Of a stretch of DNA of 64,000 bases, positions 54,573 to 59,540 are shown in pieces. How positions within the stretch are numbered: the stretch's first letter is position 1; the number at the start of each line of letters is the position of its first letter. Below the pieces are notes generated by a model, which did no database searches, was not told the DNA's origin, and saw only the letters and a list, made by a program, of their open reading frames with translations. Made by a program: the position numbers and the translations under genes. The DNA lies in assembly GCF_040954645.1 (NCBI RefSeq), contig NC_092804.1, positions 45,515,760-45,579,759 of the forward strand, given 5' to 3'. This DNA comes from Diabrotica undecimpunctata (lineage: Eukaryota; Arthropoda; Insecta; Coleoptera; Chrysomelidae).

Positions 54573-55796
54573 TTACAATGAGATTAAGAAATCACCAACA
54601 GAGGCAGTACCATTAAAGAAAAATATTAAAGTAGATTTACATATTTCTTGGTGCTATAATTTTTATTTCACATTTTAGAATTATATATTATGATTATATA
54701 AAAAAGTGCATGAAAACTTTGCTTTTTTGAAAACATTTTTTCTTAATTTTACACAAATCCTTGGTAAAATTCAAAAAGGAACCATCTCAGAAATTACATT
54801 CACAATATTCTCACATATTAAGTAGAATCTCACTAATTAGACATTTCAATAAACTGACACAACCAATACTCTGGCACCCTCTGCCAGGACCACTAACTAT
54901 ATTGGATGAAAAATTGTCAAGCAACTAACTTCCTGACCAAATCTATAATGGAGACGAGAGTGGTTTGTGTTGAAGATTGTTGCATAACGAAACATTTATA
55001 TGGTCTAAAGAAGTGAGCTCCCAGGTCATAAAGTGAGTAAAAATAGAATCTAGAGCATAGCTCAAAAATTTATGATATGCTAAAATGCTACTGGAATACA
55101 TAAATTAGATTTGTTATTGGTTGGTAATACTAAAAATCCCAGAGATTTCAAAAATACTTGTCCGTCAGTTTGCTACAAGACCAATTTACAAATTTGGTCA
55201 CAAGCAAGGTACTTAAGATTTATTTTGTTAACAGTTAAATTTGAGCTTTTTATACTTTCTTTGCTAAATTATAAAAATTTTCAATTTTTGCCCTGCCCTC
55301 TATTCTATATAATTACCTAGTATAATTATTATAGGGTTAATTGGAAAAAGTGATTTTATCAGTTGTGTAAATTATTTTTTATAATAAAATCAGTTATTGT
55401 TTGATACATATTCAATAGGAAGTGCCAGATTGTGAGCAAAACACAATAATTCCAGTATTATGACAGTGTCTTTGTAAGTATGTACATTAAAAAATATATC
55501 TACCTTTTACACCGAAATAAAACCAAGTCCTATTCCCATTCTCAAATTCAGTGCCATAGCAGTCAGGTTTTGTCCAAAGATTAAACTCAGCATCAATAAT
55601 TTCCTGCACCAAAGCATTTTTATGATGTTTTGAAGCTACAAAATAAATTTAGTTTAGTATATGGTAAATAGGATTATGACTTTATACTAAACCTACCAGT
55701 TTCATGGCTTGAGCCTGGCACATGTTCTACTTTGGCCAAATTTGCGGAATCAAATTCATTATAAAAAGTAAAACCTGAACAAGAAATACCTGCCAT
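20328..55796 (-). CDS. AGBL5: Cytosolic carboxypeptidase 5-like (AGBL5/CCP5), nine coding exons
   Basis: This M14-family zinc carboxypeptidase belongs to the CCP5 group, known to remove glutamates, including branch-point glutamates, from tubulin. Coding exons on the minus strand: 55796-55697, 55635-55504, 54019-53874, 50763-50431, 43174-42903, 38732-38467, 31738-31438, 30058-29854, 20612-20328. All introns are GT-AG and phases fit, giving 679 residues. Residues 1-126 form the N-terminal beta domain ('[15 protein letters not shown]', '[11 protein letters not shown]'). The catalytic domain has the zinc motif HPGE (His246, Glu249), '[21 protein letters not shown]', '[10 protein letters not shown]' (His464 the likely third ligand) and 'YTLECNYN' (Glu546 the likely catalytic base). 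Residues 328-425 hold an insert with three CxxC pairs. The protein is shorter at the C-terminus than my recollection of human AGBL5. Introns reach 9.2 kb and are full of transposons. The start Met fits the family N-terminus ('[12 protein letters not shown]'). Confidence 0.95.
20613..21340. other. Intron 8, part without recognised elements
   Basis: It is AT-rich with no recognisable coding blocks or repeats. Confidence 0.5.
21340..21620 (-). mobile_element. RTE-like LINE 3' end
   Basis: On the minus strand '[20 protein letters not shown]' and '[12 protein letters not shown]' are followed by the same 3' UTR seen at 139-230. It belongs to the same family as the copies at 139-1650 and 25629-26665, here 5'-truncated to under 300 bp. 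Confidence 0.8.
22085..22345 (+). mobile_element. RTE-like LINE C-terminal fragment
   Basis: An 86-codon open frame reads '[19 protein letters not shown]' and '[18 protein letters not shown]'. This parallels the '[10 protein letters not shown]... [17 protein letters not shown]' segment of the copy at 23171-24460, so it is a second, diverged fragment of the same clade directly upstream. Confidence 0.75.
22379..24489 (+). mobile_element. 5'-truncated RTE (BovB-like) retrotransposon
   Basis: This is the best-preserved LINE in the window. 22379-22700 is the end of the AP-endonuclease domain ('[12 protein letters not shown]', then 'RKWTWVAPN' and 'NEIDYFL'). 22879-23215 is the linker and fingers ('[15 protein letters not shown]'). 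23171-24460 holds the RT palm with '[15 protein letters not shown]', '[20 protein letters not shown]' and FADD (residues 175-178 of that frame), and a C-terminal tail '[19 protein letters not shown]'. At least three frame changes or stops separate the parts, so no full ORF2 is made. It ends in a (GAA)-rich tail at 24461-24489, as is usual for this group. Confidence 0.9.
23171..24460 (+). pseudogene. Reverse transcriptase ORF remnant of the RTE element
   Basis: An open frame of 429 codons. The first ~20 codons are out-of-frame readthrough. Real RT similarity begins at about '[15 protein letters not shown]' (23234), after a frameshift near 23215 from the fingers frame 22879-23250. Catalytic aspartates are present (AFD and FADD boxes). 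It lacks a genuine start and the endonuclease, so it is scored as a pseudogene of a LINE ORF2. Confidence 0.85.
25160..25622 (-). mobile_element. C-terminal remnant of a DDE-type element (DUF7869-like)
   Basis: The minus-strand reading is coding-like: '[20 protein letters not shown]' (about 25575-25520), then after stops '[20 protein letters not shown]' (about 25320-25260) and '[20 protein letters not shown]'. This resembles the C-terminal region of insect proteins that carry a DNCxGQNKN motif, as in the element at 43888-47237. The resemblance is from memory and the assignment is tentative. The adjacent plus-strand LINE (25629 on) may interrupt it. Confidence 0.4.
25629..26665 (+). mobile_element. 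RTE-like LINE fragment with nearly intact RT palm and tail
   Basis: 25629-25895 gives '[16 protein letters not shown]' and '[20 protein letters not shown]'. After one stop, 25897-26601 is open for 234 codons with '[18 protein letters not shown]' (YADD catalytic box), 'KTKAIVIS', '[11 protein letters not shown]' and the end motif '[16 protein letters not shown]'. A short 3' UTR and (GAA)n tail follow to 26665. It is 5'-truncated inside the RT. The single TAG at the join and the truncation make it non-functional. Confidence 0.88.
27230..27740 (+). mobile_element. Jockey-like RT fragment
   Basis: 27536-27739 reads '[16 protein letters not shown]' and '[17 protein letters not shown]', the degenerate AFDxVWHxGLxxKL and VPQGSVLGPxLY blocks of Jockey-clade reverse transcriptases. 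It is a different clade from the RTE copies nearby. The upstream part contains stops. Confidence 0.7.
27860..28880 (-). mobile_element. Degenerate RTE-like LINE
   Basis: The minus strand contains a '[16 protein letters not shown]' block near 28540-28570, a [16 protein letters not shown] block near 28690, and a 'PGFRSSF'-type block near 28800. A tail follows down to 27870. It is disrupted by stops, and the limits are approximate. Confidence 0.65.
29100..29740 (+). mobile_element. RTE-like LINE 3' fragment
   Basis: Plus-strand reading: '[11 protein letters not shown]', '[14 protein letters not shown]', then '[16 protein letters not shown]', and a tail '[20 protein letters not shown]' ending before a (TGA)n run near 29725. 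Two overlapping frames at 29280-29626 share the sequence because of frameshifts. Confidence 0.75.
29854..30058 (-). CDS. AGBL5: CCP5 coding exon 8 (catalytic Glu)
   Basis: It encodes '[20 protein letters not shown]' and '[13 protein letters not shown]', ending 'YTPQIFEE' with donor GAG|GTAAGT in phase 0. It precedes the largest intron (about 9.2 kb). Confidence 0.97.
30590..30690 (+). mobile_element. Tiny LINE tail fragment
   Basis: A short reading '[15 protein letters not shown]' resembles the GRPKxRWxDDV motif at the end of RTE ORF2. It is too short for firm placement. Confidence 0.35.
31438..31738 (-). CDS. AGBL5: CCP5 coding exon 7 (DLHGH)
   Basis: It starts GG-CAC after CAG and encodes '[11 protein letters not shown]', then '[20 protein letters not shown]' and '[14 protein letters not shown]'. 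The donor is AA|GTAAGT in phase 2. Confidence 0.96.
31960..32420 (+). mobile_element. LINE C-terminal fragment
   Basis: Reading '[20 protein letters not shown]' and '[13 protein letters not shown]', followed by a decayed 'RPIERPRKR'-like end, matches the tail region after the RT domain of Jockey/RTE-type elements. Stops are present. Confidence 0.55.
32540..33170 (+). mobile_element. Weak LINE RT remnant
   Basis: A plus-strand patch near 32600-32740 resembles a 'FVD...[23 protein letters not shown]' RT block. The rest to 33170 shows no clear motifs. Low confidence. Confidence 0.35.
33478..34597 (+). mobile_element. IS630/Tc1-like DDE transposase remnant, internally deleted
   Basis: The N-terminal part at 33478-33740 reads '[20 protein letters not shown]', then '[20 protein letters not shown]' (helix-turn-helix region). 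The middle includes 'GRKIYYLDE' at about 34045. The C-terminal 34286-34597 is open for 103 codons with '[20 protein letters not shown]' (the PIE/LIW catalytic-Glu box) and a Ser/Asp-rich end. Between 'YYLDE' and the 'DNAPYHSRR'-like motif at about 34110 only about 60 bases remain, so most of the catalytic core is deleted. Stops and frameshifts occur elsewhere. Inverted termini were not found. Confidence 0.75.
34955..35119. mobile_element. Hairpin-forming insertion flanked by 14-bp direct repeats
   Basis: A near-perfect inverted repeat has arms at 35015-35057 and 35063-35105, with a 5-base loop. AATAAATTCAAGTA occurs at 34955-34968 and again at 35106-35119, bracketing the 137-bp segment. It has the form of a small foldback insertion with a target duplication. 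Confidence 0.75.
35930..36610 (+). mobile_element. LINE RT fragment
   Basis: Plus-strand reading '[20 protein letters not shown]' (ADD box as AND), '[16 protein letters not shown]', then '[12 protein letters not shown]'. Stops are frequent. The opposite-strand open frame at 36165-36599 is a shadow of this piece. Confidence 0.65.
36611..37640. other. Unassigned stretch
   Basis: No coding block was recognised. The first 500 bases are less AT-rich, with a few CG-containing motifs such as 'gatcgcgcgatc' near 36758. Confidence 0.4.
37642..38067 (+). pseudogene. Fragment of a repeat-derived arthropod ORF of unknown function
   Basis: The reading starts '[14 protein letters not shown]', has one in-frame stop, then continues open from 37723: '[20 protein letters not shown]', '[10 protein letters not shown]' and '[20 protein letters not shown]'. 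I recognise this arrangement (CYFC, [20 protein letters not shown], LGLxKExxELLGSRLKExNLL) from multicopy ORFs in arthropod genomes, but I do not know a function or transposon class. The C-terminal half of that ORF is missing here. Confidence 0.6.
38467..38732 (-). CDS. AGBL5: CCP5 coding exon 6 (Cys-pair insert)
   Basis: The acceptor is ATTTTTAG|G and the first base completes the AGG codon left by exon 5. The exon encodes '[20 protein letters not shown]' then 'CTKCKT', and ends TTAG|GTAGGA in phase 1, which exactly fits exon 7. Without this exon the phases of exons 5 and 7 do not fit, which supports it strongly. Confidence 0.9.
38770..39481 (+). mobile_element. Penelope-like element fragment with GIY-YIG domain
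   Basis: The first part reads '[20 protein letters not shown]' and '[10 protein letters not shown]', as after the RT of Penelope-like elements. From about 39120 the reading '[10 protein letters not shown]', (stop), '[20 protein letters not shown]' and '[20 protein letters not shown]' is a GIY-YIG endonuclease (EYIGQ core, Arg of the R-x3-H-like helix). 39290-39481 completes it ('[20 protein letters not shown]'). One stop lies inside the endonuclease. The start lies about 40 bases from carboxypeptidase exon 6. Confidence 0.8.
39700..40400. repeat. Degenerate tandem array, about three and a half units
   Basis: 'gcactacaca' recurs at 39774, 39961 and 40201, and 'actatggat' at 39831, 40021 and 40261. 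The unit is about 240 bp; the first spacing is about 187 because a 50-bp block (starting near 'aagaaggcctcaagc' in the next unit) is absent. A partial fourth unit ends near 40400, beside the TA microsatellite. Confidence 0.75.
40420..40478. repeat. (TA)n microsatellite, left part
   Basis: About 28 uninterrupted TA units. It resumes at 42014-42037 on the far side of the Tc1-like element, so the element split one array. Open frames reading YIYIYI here are artefacts. Confidence 0.9.
40482..42013 (-). mobile_element. Tc1/mariner-superfamily element with 29-bp TIRs
   Basis: Perfect inverted ends lie at 40482-40510 and 41985-42013 (outer bases CACTTCTCCAAGAAATTAAC). TA repeats abut both sides, consistent with insertion at TA inside a TA microsatellite. 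The first dinucleotide on the left is now CA. The length is about 1.53 kb and the only gene is the transposase on the minus strand. Confidence 0.92.
40707..41735 (-). pseudogene. Tc1-like DD34E transposase, catalytic Asp lost
   Basis: The frame is open for 326 codons from 41687. N-terminal paired helix-turn-helix region ('[20 protein letters not shown]'), the GRPR-like 'RRPGQGRN', then the DDE core. Numbering from 41687, the first catalytic position is Asn139 in 'LFTNESRF' (Asp expected). Asp228 lies in '[10 protein letters not shown]' and Glu263 in '[12 protein letters not shown]', giving 34 residues between them (DD34E). The family-like start ATG at 41735 is followed at once by TAG, and then by '[15 protein letters not shown]' in frame. 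Either lesion should abolish function. Otherwise it is remarkably intact, so the insertion is recent compared with the LINEs. Confidence 0.9.
42461..42574. repeat. Long TA-rich microsatellite with CA interruptions
   Basis: More than 110 bases of alternating TA with a few 'catacata' steps. It lies in intron 5 of the carboxypeptidase gene. The open frames reading YIYIYI on both strands are not genes. Confidence 0.95.
42903..43174 (-). CDS. AGBL5: CCP5 coding exon 5 (zinc-binding HxxE)
   Basis: The acceptor is TTTTTTCAG. The exon encodes '[20 protein letters not shown]' with the HPGE zinc motif, and '[14 protein letters not shown]'. It ends AG|GTAAGA in phase 2. Confidence 0.97.
43471..43887 (-). 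mobile_element. LINE tail, 3' half of a copy split by the DDE element
   Basis: 43827-43471 is open on the minus strand: '[20 protein letters not shown]', '[20 protein letters not shown]', '[19 protein letters not shown]' and '[17 protein letters not shown]'. This is the region after the RT domain of an RTE/Jockey-like element. Upstream in frame, '[11 protein letters not shown]' runs up to the border at 43887. The 5' part of the same copy resumes at 47238. Confidence 0.8.
43888..47237 (-). mobile_element. 3.35-kb DDE transposon with 30-bp TIRs and GTAC target duplication
   Basis: The termini at 43888-43917 and 47208-47237 are inverted with 29/30 identity (inner part GGTAAAGGACACTATGTCC). GTAC lies at 43884-43887 and 47238-47241. 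The LINE reading frame on the two flanks joins in frame when the element and one GTAC are removed, which independently fixes the borders. Internal copies of the terminal motif occur near both ends. The 4-bp duplication suits the Sola superfamily, but that name is an inference. The transposase gene inside is broken. Confidence 0.85.
44293..46259 (-). pseudogene. Broken DDE-type transposase-like gene (DNCxGQNKN family, DUF7869-like)
   Basis: Pieces in order on the minus strand: 46259-46053 (acidic N-terminus '[20 protein letters not shown]'); 45853-45662 ('[20 protein letters not shown]', Cys-rich); 45710-45450 ('[14 protein letters not shown]', '[10 protein letters not shown]'); 45448-44910 ('[17 protein letters not shown]', '[12 protein letters not shown]', '[20 protein letters not shown]'); 44897-44634 ('[20 protein letters not shown]'); and about 44425-44293 ('[20 protein letters not shown]'). 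Aspartate-containing motifs 'YDASD' and 'DNCYGQNKN', with a conserved Glu in 'ANEIASS', are candidate catalytic positions. Several frameshifts and a missing segment after 44634 show it is a pseudogene. Confidence 0.75.
47238..48130 (-). mobile_element. LINE RT region, 5' half of the copy split by the DDE element
   Basis: 48115-47819 reads '[20 protein letters not shown]' and '[20 protein letters not shown]'. 47689-47375 reads '[20 protein letters not shown]' (YADD box), 'KTKFFSLW'. Near 47260 the frame reads 'VVKCYI', the block that precedes 'VLLYG' in the other half. It is broken by stops between the open parts. Confidence 0.8.
48813..50030. mobile_element. Non-autonomous hAT element, 1.22 kb
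   Basis: The ends are CAGTGGCGGCT... and ...AGCCGCCACTG, flanked by CTTAAATT at 48805-48812 and 50031-50038 (8-bp target duplication, the hAT rule). 'gggtaggc'/'gcctaccc'-type subterminal sequence lies on both sides. No hAT transposase is visible. A second hAT-like terminus (CAGTGACGGATCCAG at 48882) lies inside, followed by 'ggggtcatgacccc', suggesting nesting. Confidence 0.88.
49147..49401 (-). CDS. Small membrane-protein-like ORF inside the hAT element, uncertain
   Basis: An 84-codon open frame starting at ATG. Residues 4-24 ('[20 protein letters not shown]') form a good transmembrane or signal-anchor segment, followed by a charged region ('[20 protein letters not shown]', 'IDKKDGKK'). 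A possible donor (AAG|GTGCGT) lies after 'DGKK', so this could be a captured exon. No family is recognised. It may be fortuitous. Confidence 0.3.
   Translation of the reverse strand: MTLYQVAVIVMLIVSVWTLLFHYWNRHYLEELKLIEKKIIMNERPTLTLLIDKKDGKKVRTFNCSWYDVYKWLSGSITKNRLYC
50431..50763 (-). CDS. AGBL5: CCP5 coding exon 4
   Basis: A 111-codon, phase 0-0 exon. It contains '[19 protein letters not shown]', '[16 protein letters not shown]' and ends '[10 protein letters not shown]', all family landmarks leading to the zinc site. The donor is AAG|GTAAGC. Confidence 0.96.
50890..51400 (+). mobile_element. LINE RT fragment
   Basis: 50917-51240 reads '[20 protein letters not shown]', '[20 protein letters not shown]' (first catalytic block FVDFKAAYDSIDR with the key Asp changed) and '[18 protein letters not shown]'. 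After 51240 the reading changes frame. A 'cagtgaaatctcg' motif at 50850 resembles a pogo/Tigger terminus. Confidence 0.65.
51480..52180 (+). pseudogene. pogo/Tigger-type transposase remnant
   Basis: 51550-51710 encodes a CENP-B-like DNA-binding segment ('[17 protein letters not shown]', '[12 protein letters not shown]'). 51772-52179 encodes the DDE_1 core: '[20 protein letters not shown]', '[11 protein letters not shown]', '[20 protein letters not shown]', then '[12 protein letters not shown]', where the family has LDNAPAHP, so the second catalytic Asp is now Ala. Several stops precede it. The C-terminal third is missing. Confidence 0.8.
52440..53300 (-). mobile_element. Degenerate LINE (RT and tail)
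   Basis: 52595-52450 on the minus strand reads '[14 protein letters not shown]' and '[20 protein letters not shown]', as in the copy at 43471. The region to about 53300 carries earlier RT blocks in several frames ('[20 protein letters not shown]'-like near 53180-53120). It is dead. Confidence 0.65.
53340..53600 (-). pseudogene. pogo/Tigger transposase C-terminal fragment
   Basis: Minus-strand reading '[20 protein letters not shown]' (stop) '[20 protein letters not shown]'. The LDQGxIxxFKxxYR motif is diagnostic of the jerky/pogo DDE_1 C-terminus. The preceding 'LPLNITSKL' lies in another frame. Confidence 0.65.
53874..54019 (-). CDS. AGBL5: CCP5 coding exon 3
   Basis: It encodes '[20 protein letters not shown]' and '[20 protein letters not shown]'. 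The donor GTAAGT directly follows the TGT codon, leaving phase 0, which fits the next exon. Confidence 0.95.
54505..54568. repeat. (TA)n microsatellite
   Basis: About 32 uninterrupted TA units in intron 2 of the carboxypeptidase gene. Confidence 0.95.
54815..55230 (+). pseudogene. pogo/Tigger transposase fragment
   Basis: The reading contains '[16 protein letters not shown]' (family YNADETGLxWR; first catalytic Asp present), then '[14 protein letters not shown]' (family VIGKSKKPRxFKN). At 54825 'tagaatctcactaattaga' is similar to a Tigger terminus. It is internally decayed. Confidence 0.7.
55504..55635 (-). CDS. AGBL5: CCP5 coding exon 2
   Basis: The acceptor is TTTTGTAG. The exon encodes '[19 protein letters not shown]' and '[10 protein letters not shown]', the conserved N-terminal domain. 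The donor is G|GTAGAT and one base carries over. Confidence 0.95.
55697..55796 (-). CDS. AGBL5: CCP5 coding exon 1
   Basis: It begins at the ATG at 55796-55794 and encodes 33 residues plus one base. '[18 protein letters not shown]' matches the N-terminus of the CCP5 group. The donor is G|GTAGGT. The following intron is only about 60 bp. Confidence 0.9.
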
Positions 55797-56381
55797 AATT
55801 TTAGGAAGAGTTTGTCAACCTAGACTTTCTGTCATTTGAAAAATTTAATAGAAATGCACTTGATATTTCACCCTTTGTGACCTAGAAAACATTTTTAGTA
55901 TATAAAATAAATATTAATGTTATGTATACCATTTGTGACGAAATCAAATGAGATTATAATGATCCTAATTCCTAATTCTGGAAAACCATAAGCAATCAAA
56001 TAAACAAATATGACAAGTTCAATAATCAGCTGTTTTAATATTTGTCTTTGTCATTTGATATTGATATGATTTGTAAGACGTTCAGTCAGCACCTAAAATA
56101 TTCTAATTGCCATTTTATCTTTACTATATGGGTTTTTTATAGTACCTCCTATATTGTTTTAAGATTTCAGTGTAATTTATTGATTCTTTTTAAAACTTCT
56201 TTGTTACATATTTTACTTTTCTTTTGGCACGCCCTGACTCACCATTTGTCATTATTTGTTTACCTAGCCATTTTTAGCGAGTATCCTTTCAACTTTCAAA
56301 CGCCGTTCGGTGGTATAGCACAGAATCAAATCAGCGTATAGTAATATCACAGAATAATAAACTTCTGGGTTGAGTTTACCG

Positions 56382-58449
56382 CATGGTACAATGAATACAC
56401 AAGGTATGATACATAATGTTCCAAAATCGGTTCGCTTTCGCGCATGACGTAGTCAAGATCGCTTATTCCCGCAACATTTGAATGCAGTTGTATAGGAAAG
56501 ACTTTTAATTTTAAGTTTTTTTATATAATTTGGCTAATTTAATTATAGTAATTATAAAGAGATGATACAATTATGATATTATAATATTTATCCTTTATAA
56601 AACATAGATATCCTTTATAAGACAAGTTTTAATTATCTTTTATTACACGTAGGTACAGGTTAATTAACTTATACTCCAGAGTTCGATATTTCAGATGTTT
56701 AAAAAAGATACAGAAAAGTGGTAATGGAGGTACACAAAATTTGTACGTATATATACCTACTGAACTAAACACAAAATCAAAATATATAATGACAAAGTCA
56801 ACTTTATTTATATCGAATGAGCTAGCTGGCCATCGAATATGAGTGTAGTGAGGGCACACAATATTGCACAACATTTAAAATGACATTTTTGTAATATTCA
56901 CACATAAAATTATCTTGGTATTGTTTATAATAATGATAACATTGTATATTTTAATAATGATAACATGATTTAACAAAGAAAAATATGTTATTTTGGAAGA
57001 TGCTAAATTGATTTCCTCCGAAACAGTTCTTATTGCAAATTGCATAGCAGGCTGAGGCTAATTTCTTACTTAACAAATCGATATGAAAAAACCATTAAGG
57101 TTTCATGACTAATAATTAATAAAAATAAAGATTTAGACTTACGTCGTTGACCTAGAAGTAGTAAAAAGCTGCTCAACATACTTTTTGGACTCTCTGTGTT
57201 CGCCTCCTTGTACGCGTTTCTTTTGGTTGGTTAAAAGGGTAGCCGATGTTGATTTAGGCAAATAAAGACTAGGTACTGCCTCAGGTTTGAGTTTTAGACC
57301 CTTTTTAGAAACGTAATTTAAAAGTTCCTGTTGTAGATTTCTTTGGTAATCTTCAGTTTTAAAATATGTATAACAAATTCTTGCAGTATTACAATTAAAA
57401 TTATCCTATCTACAACAAGATATAATCCACAGTTTTCTGGTCACGCTATCTTTAGGAAATGTATGAAACCTAAAGATTTTATCTTCATTGTCACTATTGC
57501 CACAAGCAATTGCACAGCGTACTTTGAAAAAGGTACAAAACCAGATATACAATGGCAAATAACTACTATATACTATATACTATACAGTATAAATAAATAG
57601 TAACTAAACACCATTTGTATAAAGACACAGTCATATATAAGCATATATCAAAATTATTTTTCTATTATAAAATAGATGACTCAGTCAGTATTAAGATACT
57701 TTAAAATATATTTATTATCTCATAACTTGCAATTTGCAATAGTCACCATTGATAACCGATATTATTGTTGAACTTTTGTTTTTATACAAGCTTTCTGTCT
57801 TGCCGCTGTAAAGTCGTCTGAAGTCGATATTTATTGTGTTTTGCGTTTGAACTAATTTGTGTCTTATTTTCATATTATTATATTGTTTGATAAGTAAATT
57901 TTGCATATAATAATCGGTAGGTTATAGTAATGTGTATATTTTTTATTTTACTAAATTTCATTATAACTCATCTAAAAAACCATATTGAATTGTAAAACAG
58001 ATTCTTCTCTATTGTACTCTATTTTGTTTTTATTTCAGTAAAACTGCTTGGAAGTGAGTGACAGTGAATCAGAATAAGCAAATCTACTACTATTTACCTA
58101 TTCACAGTATTTCCTCTGCAGAAAATTTTTAAATTTCAAGGGATTTGCATACAAAAAGAGTATTTATATTATTACTATATGTATGAAAACAAAAACAAAA
58201 ATTGCCTGAATCTCTAAGAGAAGTAAAGGTTTTACGCTACTGAAAATATATTTTTCATTCAATTATAACCAAAACAAAACATTTAAAAAAAATTAGATCA
58301 CTTTTTAACCATAATTTCAAAATTAATGTGTACGTTAAGCTGTAATAATGGGTTCGAGGTGGTTCAGGCGATCTTAACTACGTCACACTCCTGGGCCAGC
58401 TGTCAAATGTCATGCGCAATATCATACCTTGTGTATTCATTGTACCATG
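56382..58449. mobile_element. P-superfamily-like DNA transposon, 2.07 kb, with THAP remnant
   Basis: Perfect 30-bp inverted termini lie at 56382-56411 and 58420-58449 (outer bases CATGGTACAATGAATACACA). Weaker inverted matches follow inside ('gcgcatgac', 'gacgtagt.aagatcgc'). AGTTTACCG flanks both ends (56373-56381 and 58450-58458). P elements have 31-bp termini starting CATGATGAAAT, 8-bp duplications and a transposase with an N-terminal THAP domain. The THAP remnant inside (57143-57525, minus) makes this superfamily the best fit. No transposase catalytic region was recognised, so it is non-autonomous. Confidence 0.78.
57143..57525 (-). pseudogene. THAP DNA-binding domain, inactivated
   Basis: Minus-strand reading 'KVRCAIACGNSDNEDKIFRF', 'HTFPKDSVTRKLWIISCCR', stop TAG (57408-57406), 'DNFNCNTARICYTYFKTEDY', 'LKLKPEAVPSLYLPK'. 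The THAP landmarks C-x-C, FPKD, RKLW, C-x2-H-F and AVPS are all in place. The last zinc ligand, expected His, is Tyr (TAT at 57366-57364, one transition from CAT). Where an initiator Met is expected there is AAA. A consensus donor (AC|GTAAGTC at 57143/57142) follows, compatible with a THAP exon spliced to a lost downstream exon. Confidence 0.8.
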
Positions 58450-59540
58450 AGTTTACCGAAAGTACAAGTTGAATATAGTCGCAAATGTCAAAAATATTTC
58501 GGTTTGGCAGTGTTGGCATGTTTTTATAACGCATATGTTATATGCTTCAAATATAAAGAGATAAAGCTTTTAAAAAGTATATTTTGATTATACTGTTTTA
58601 TAAATTCTGCAATAATTTTTAATTTATATGAAGCAATAACGAGTAAATATTTGTCTCTTTCGAGATTAATTGCAAACATCTGGTGTAATCTGGCAACTGC
58701 TGATTTGACGATTGCCAAATCTATCCCCTAATCTATCAAAGGGTAATTGCTAAAAAAATTTCTAATAATTAACTGCAATTAATCTCCAAAGAAACAAATA
58801 GTTACTCATTATTGTTTTATATAAATCAAAAATTGCAGAATTCATATCATAATATAAACAAAATGTACTTTTCTAACTAAAGCTTTATCTTTTTATATTT
58901 GAAGCATACAGCATCTACATTATAAAATCATGCCAACACTGCTGTACTGAAATTTTTTGTTCCATGTTTGACATTTGCGGCTATTATCAGCTTGTACTTT
59001 CGGTAAACTCACAACTTCTGTTGTAATATCCTTGTTTCTGAAATCTTCAACAACAAAAATAGCATTGTTAAATGTAGATAATCCCATTGTAAATGTAGAT
59101 AATCCTTGTATCGTTTGTATCCTGATCTCTTCCTGATAGTTGTATGAGTTGACAGTCTGTTGAATGCTGTTGAGATTTATTTTTTAAATTATATTTGTAC
59201 AATCTGTGACTTTTTATTTTTATTTATTATATTCCTTATTCCGTTATTTATTTTAAAAGATAATGCAAATATTTTTACTTTATTATTTACATTAATATTT
59301 CAATAAAATTTCATATTGAATAAAGGCCAAAGGCTCCTCAAACATAATCTTCCCTTTTTTGGTTTGATTTATATCAGTATTTTGATCTTTACCAACATGT
59401 TTCGACTAATGTTTCTATATATACCCGTTCACAATATAAATTTTAGTTAATCTTAATTCACTGCAATTACTAAATATAGTATGAATTTCAAATCACAGTT
59501 TACCTTTTTATATTAACGGAAATCGTATTCATTACTTGTA

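Larger units (their letters stand above)
56368..59012. mobile_element. Long-TIR MITE (568 bp), interrupted by the P-like element
   Basis: AACTTCTG lies at 56360-56367 and 59013-59020. The left terminus begins 'ggttgagtttacc' and the right one ends 'ggtaaactcac'. Past the inserted P-like element, 58450-58567 is the inverted partner of about 58880-59010 over roughly 115 bp ('accgaaagtacaag', 'cgcaaatgtcaaa', 'cagtgttggcatg', 'atgcttcaaatataaa'). With the insertion and one copy of its 9-bp repeat removed, the element is 568 bp. No coding region was found. Confidence 0.82.
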
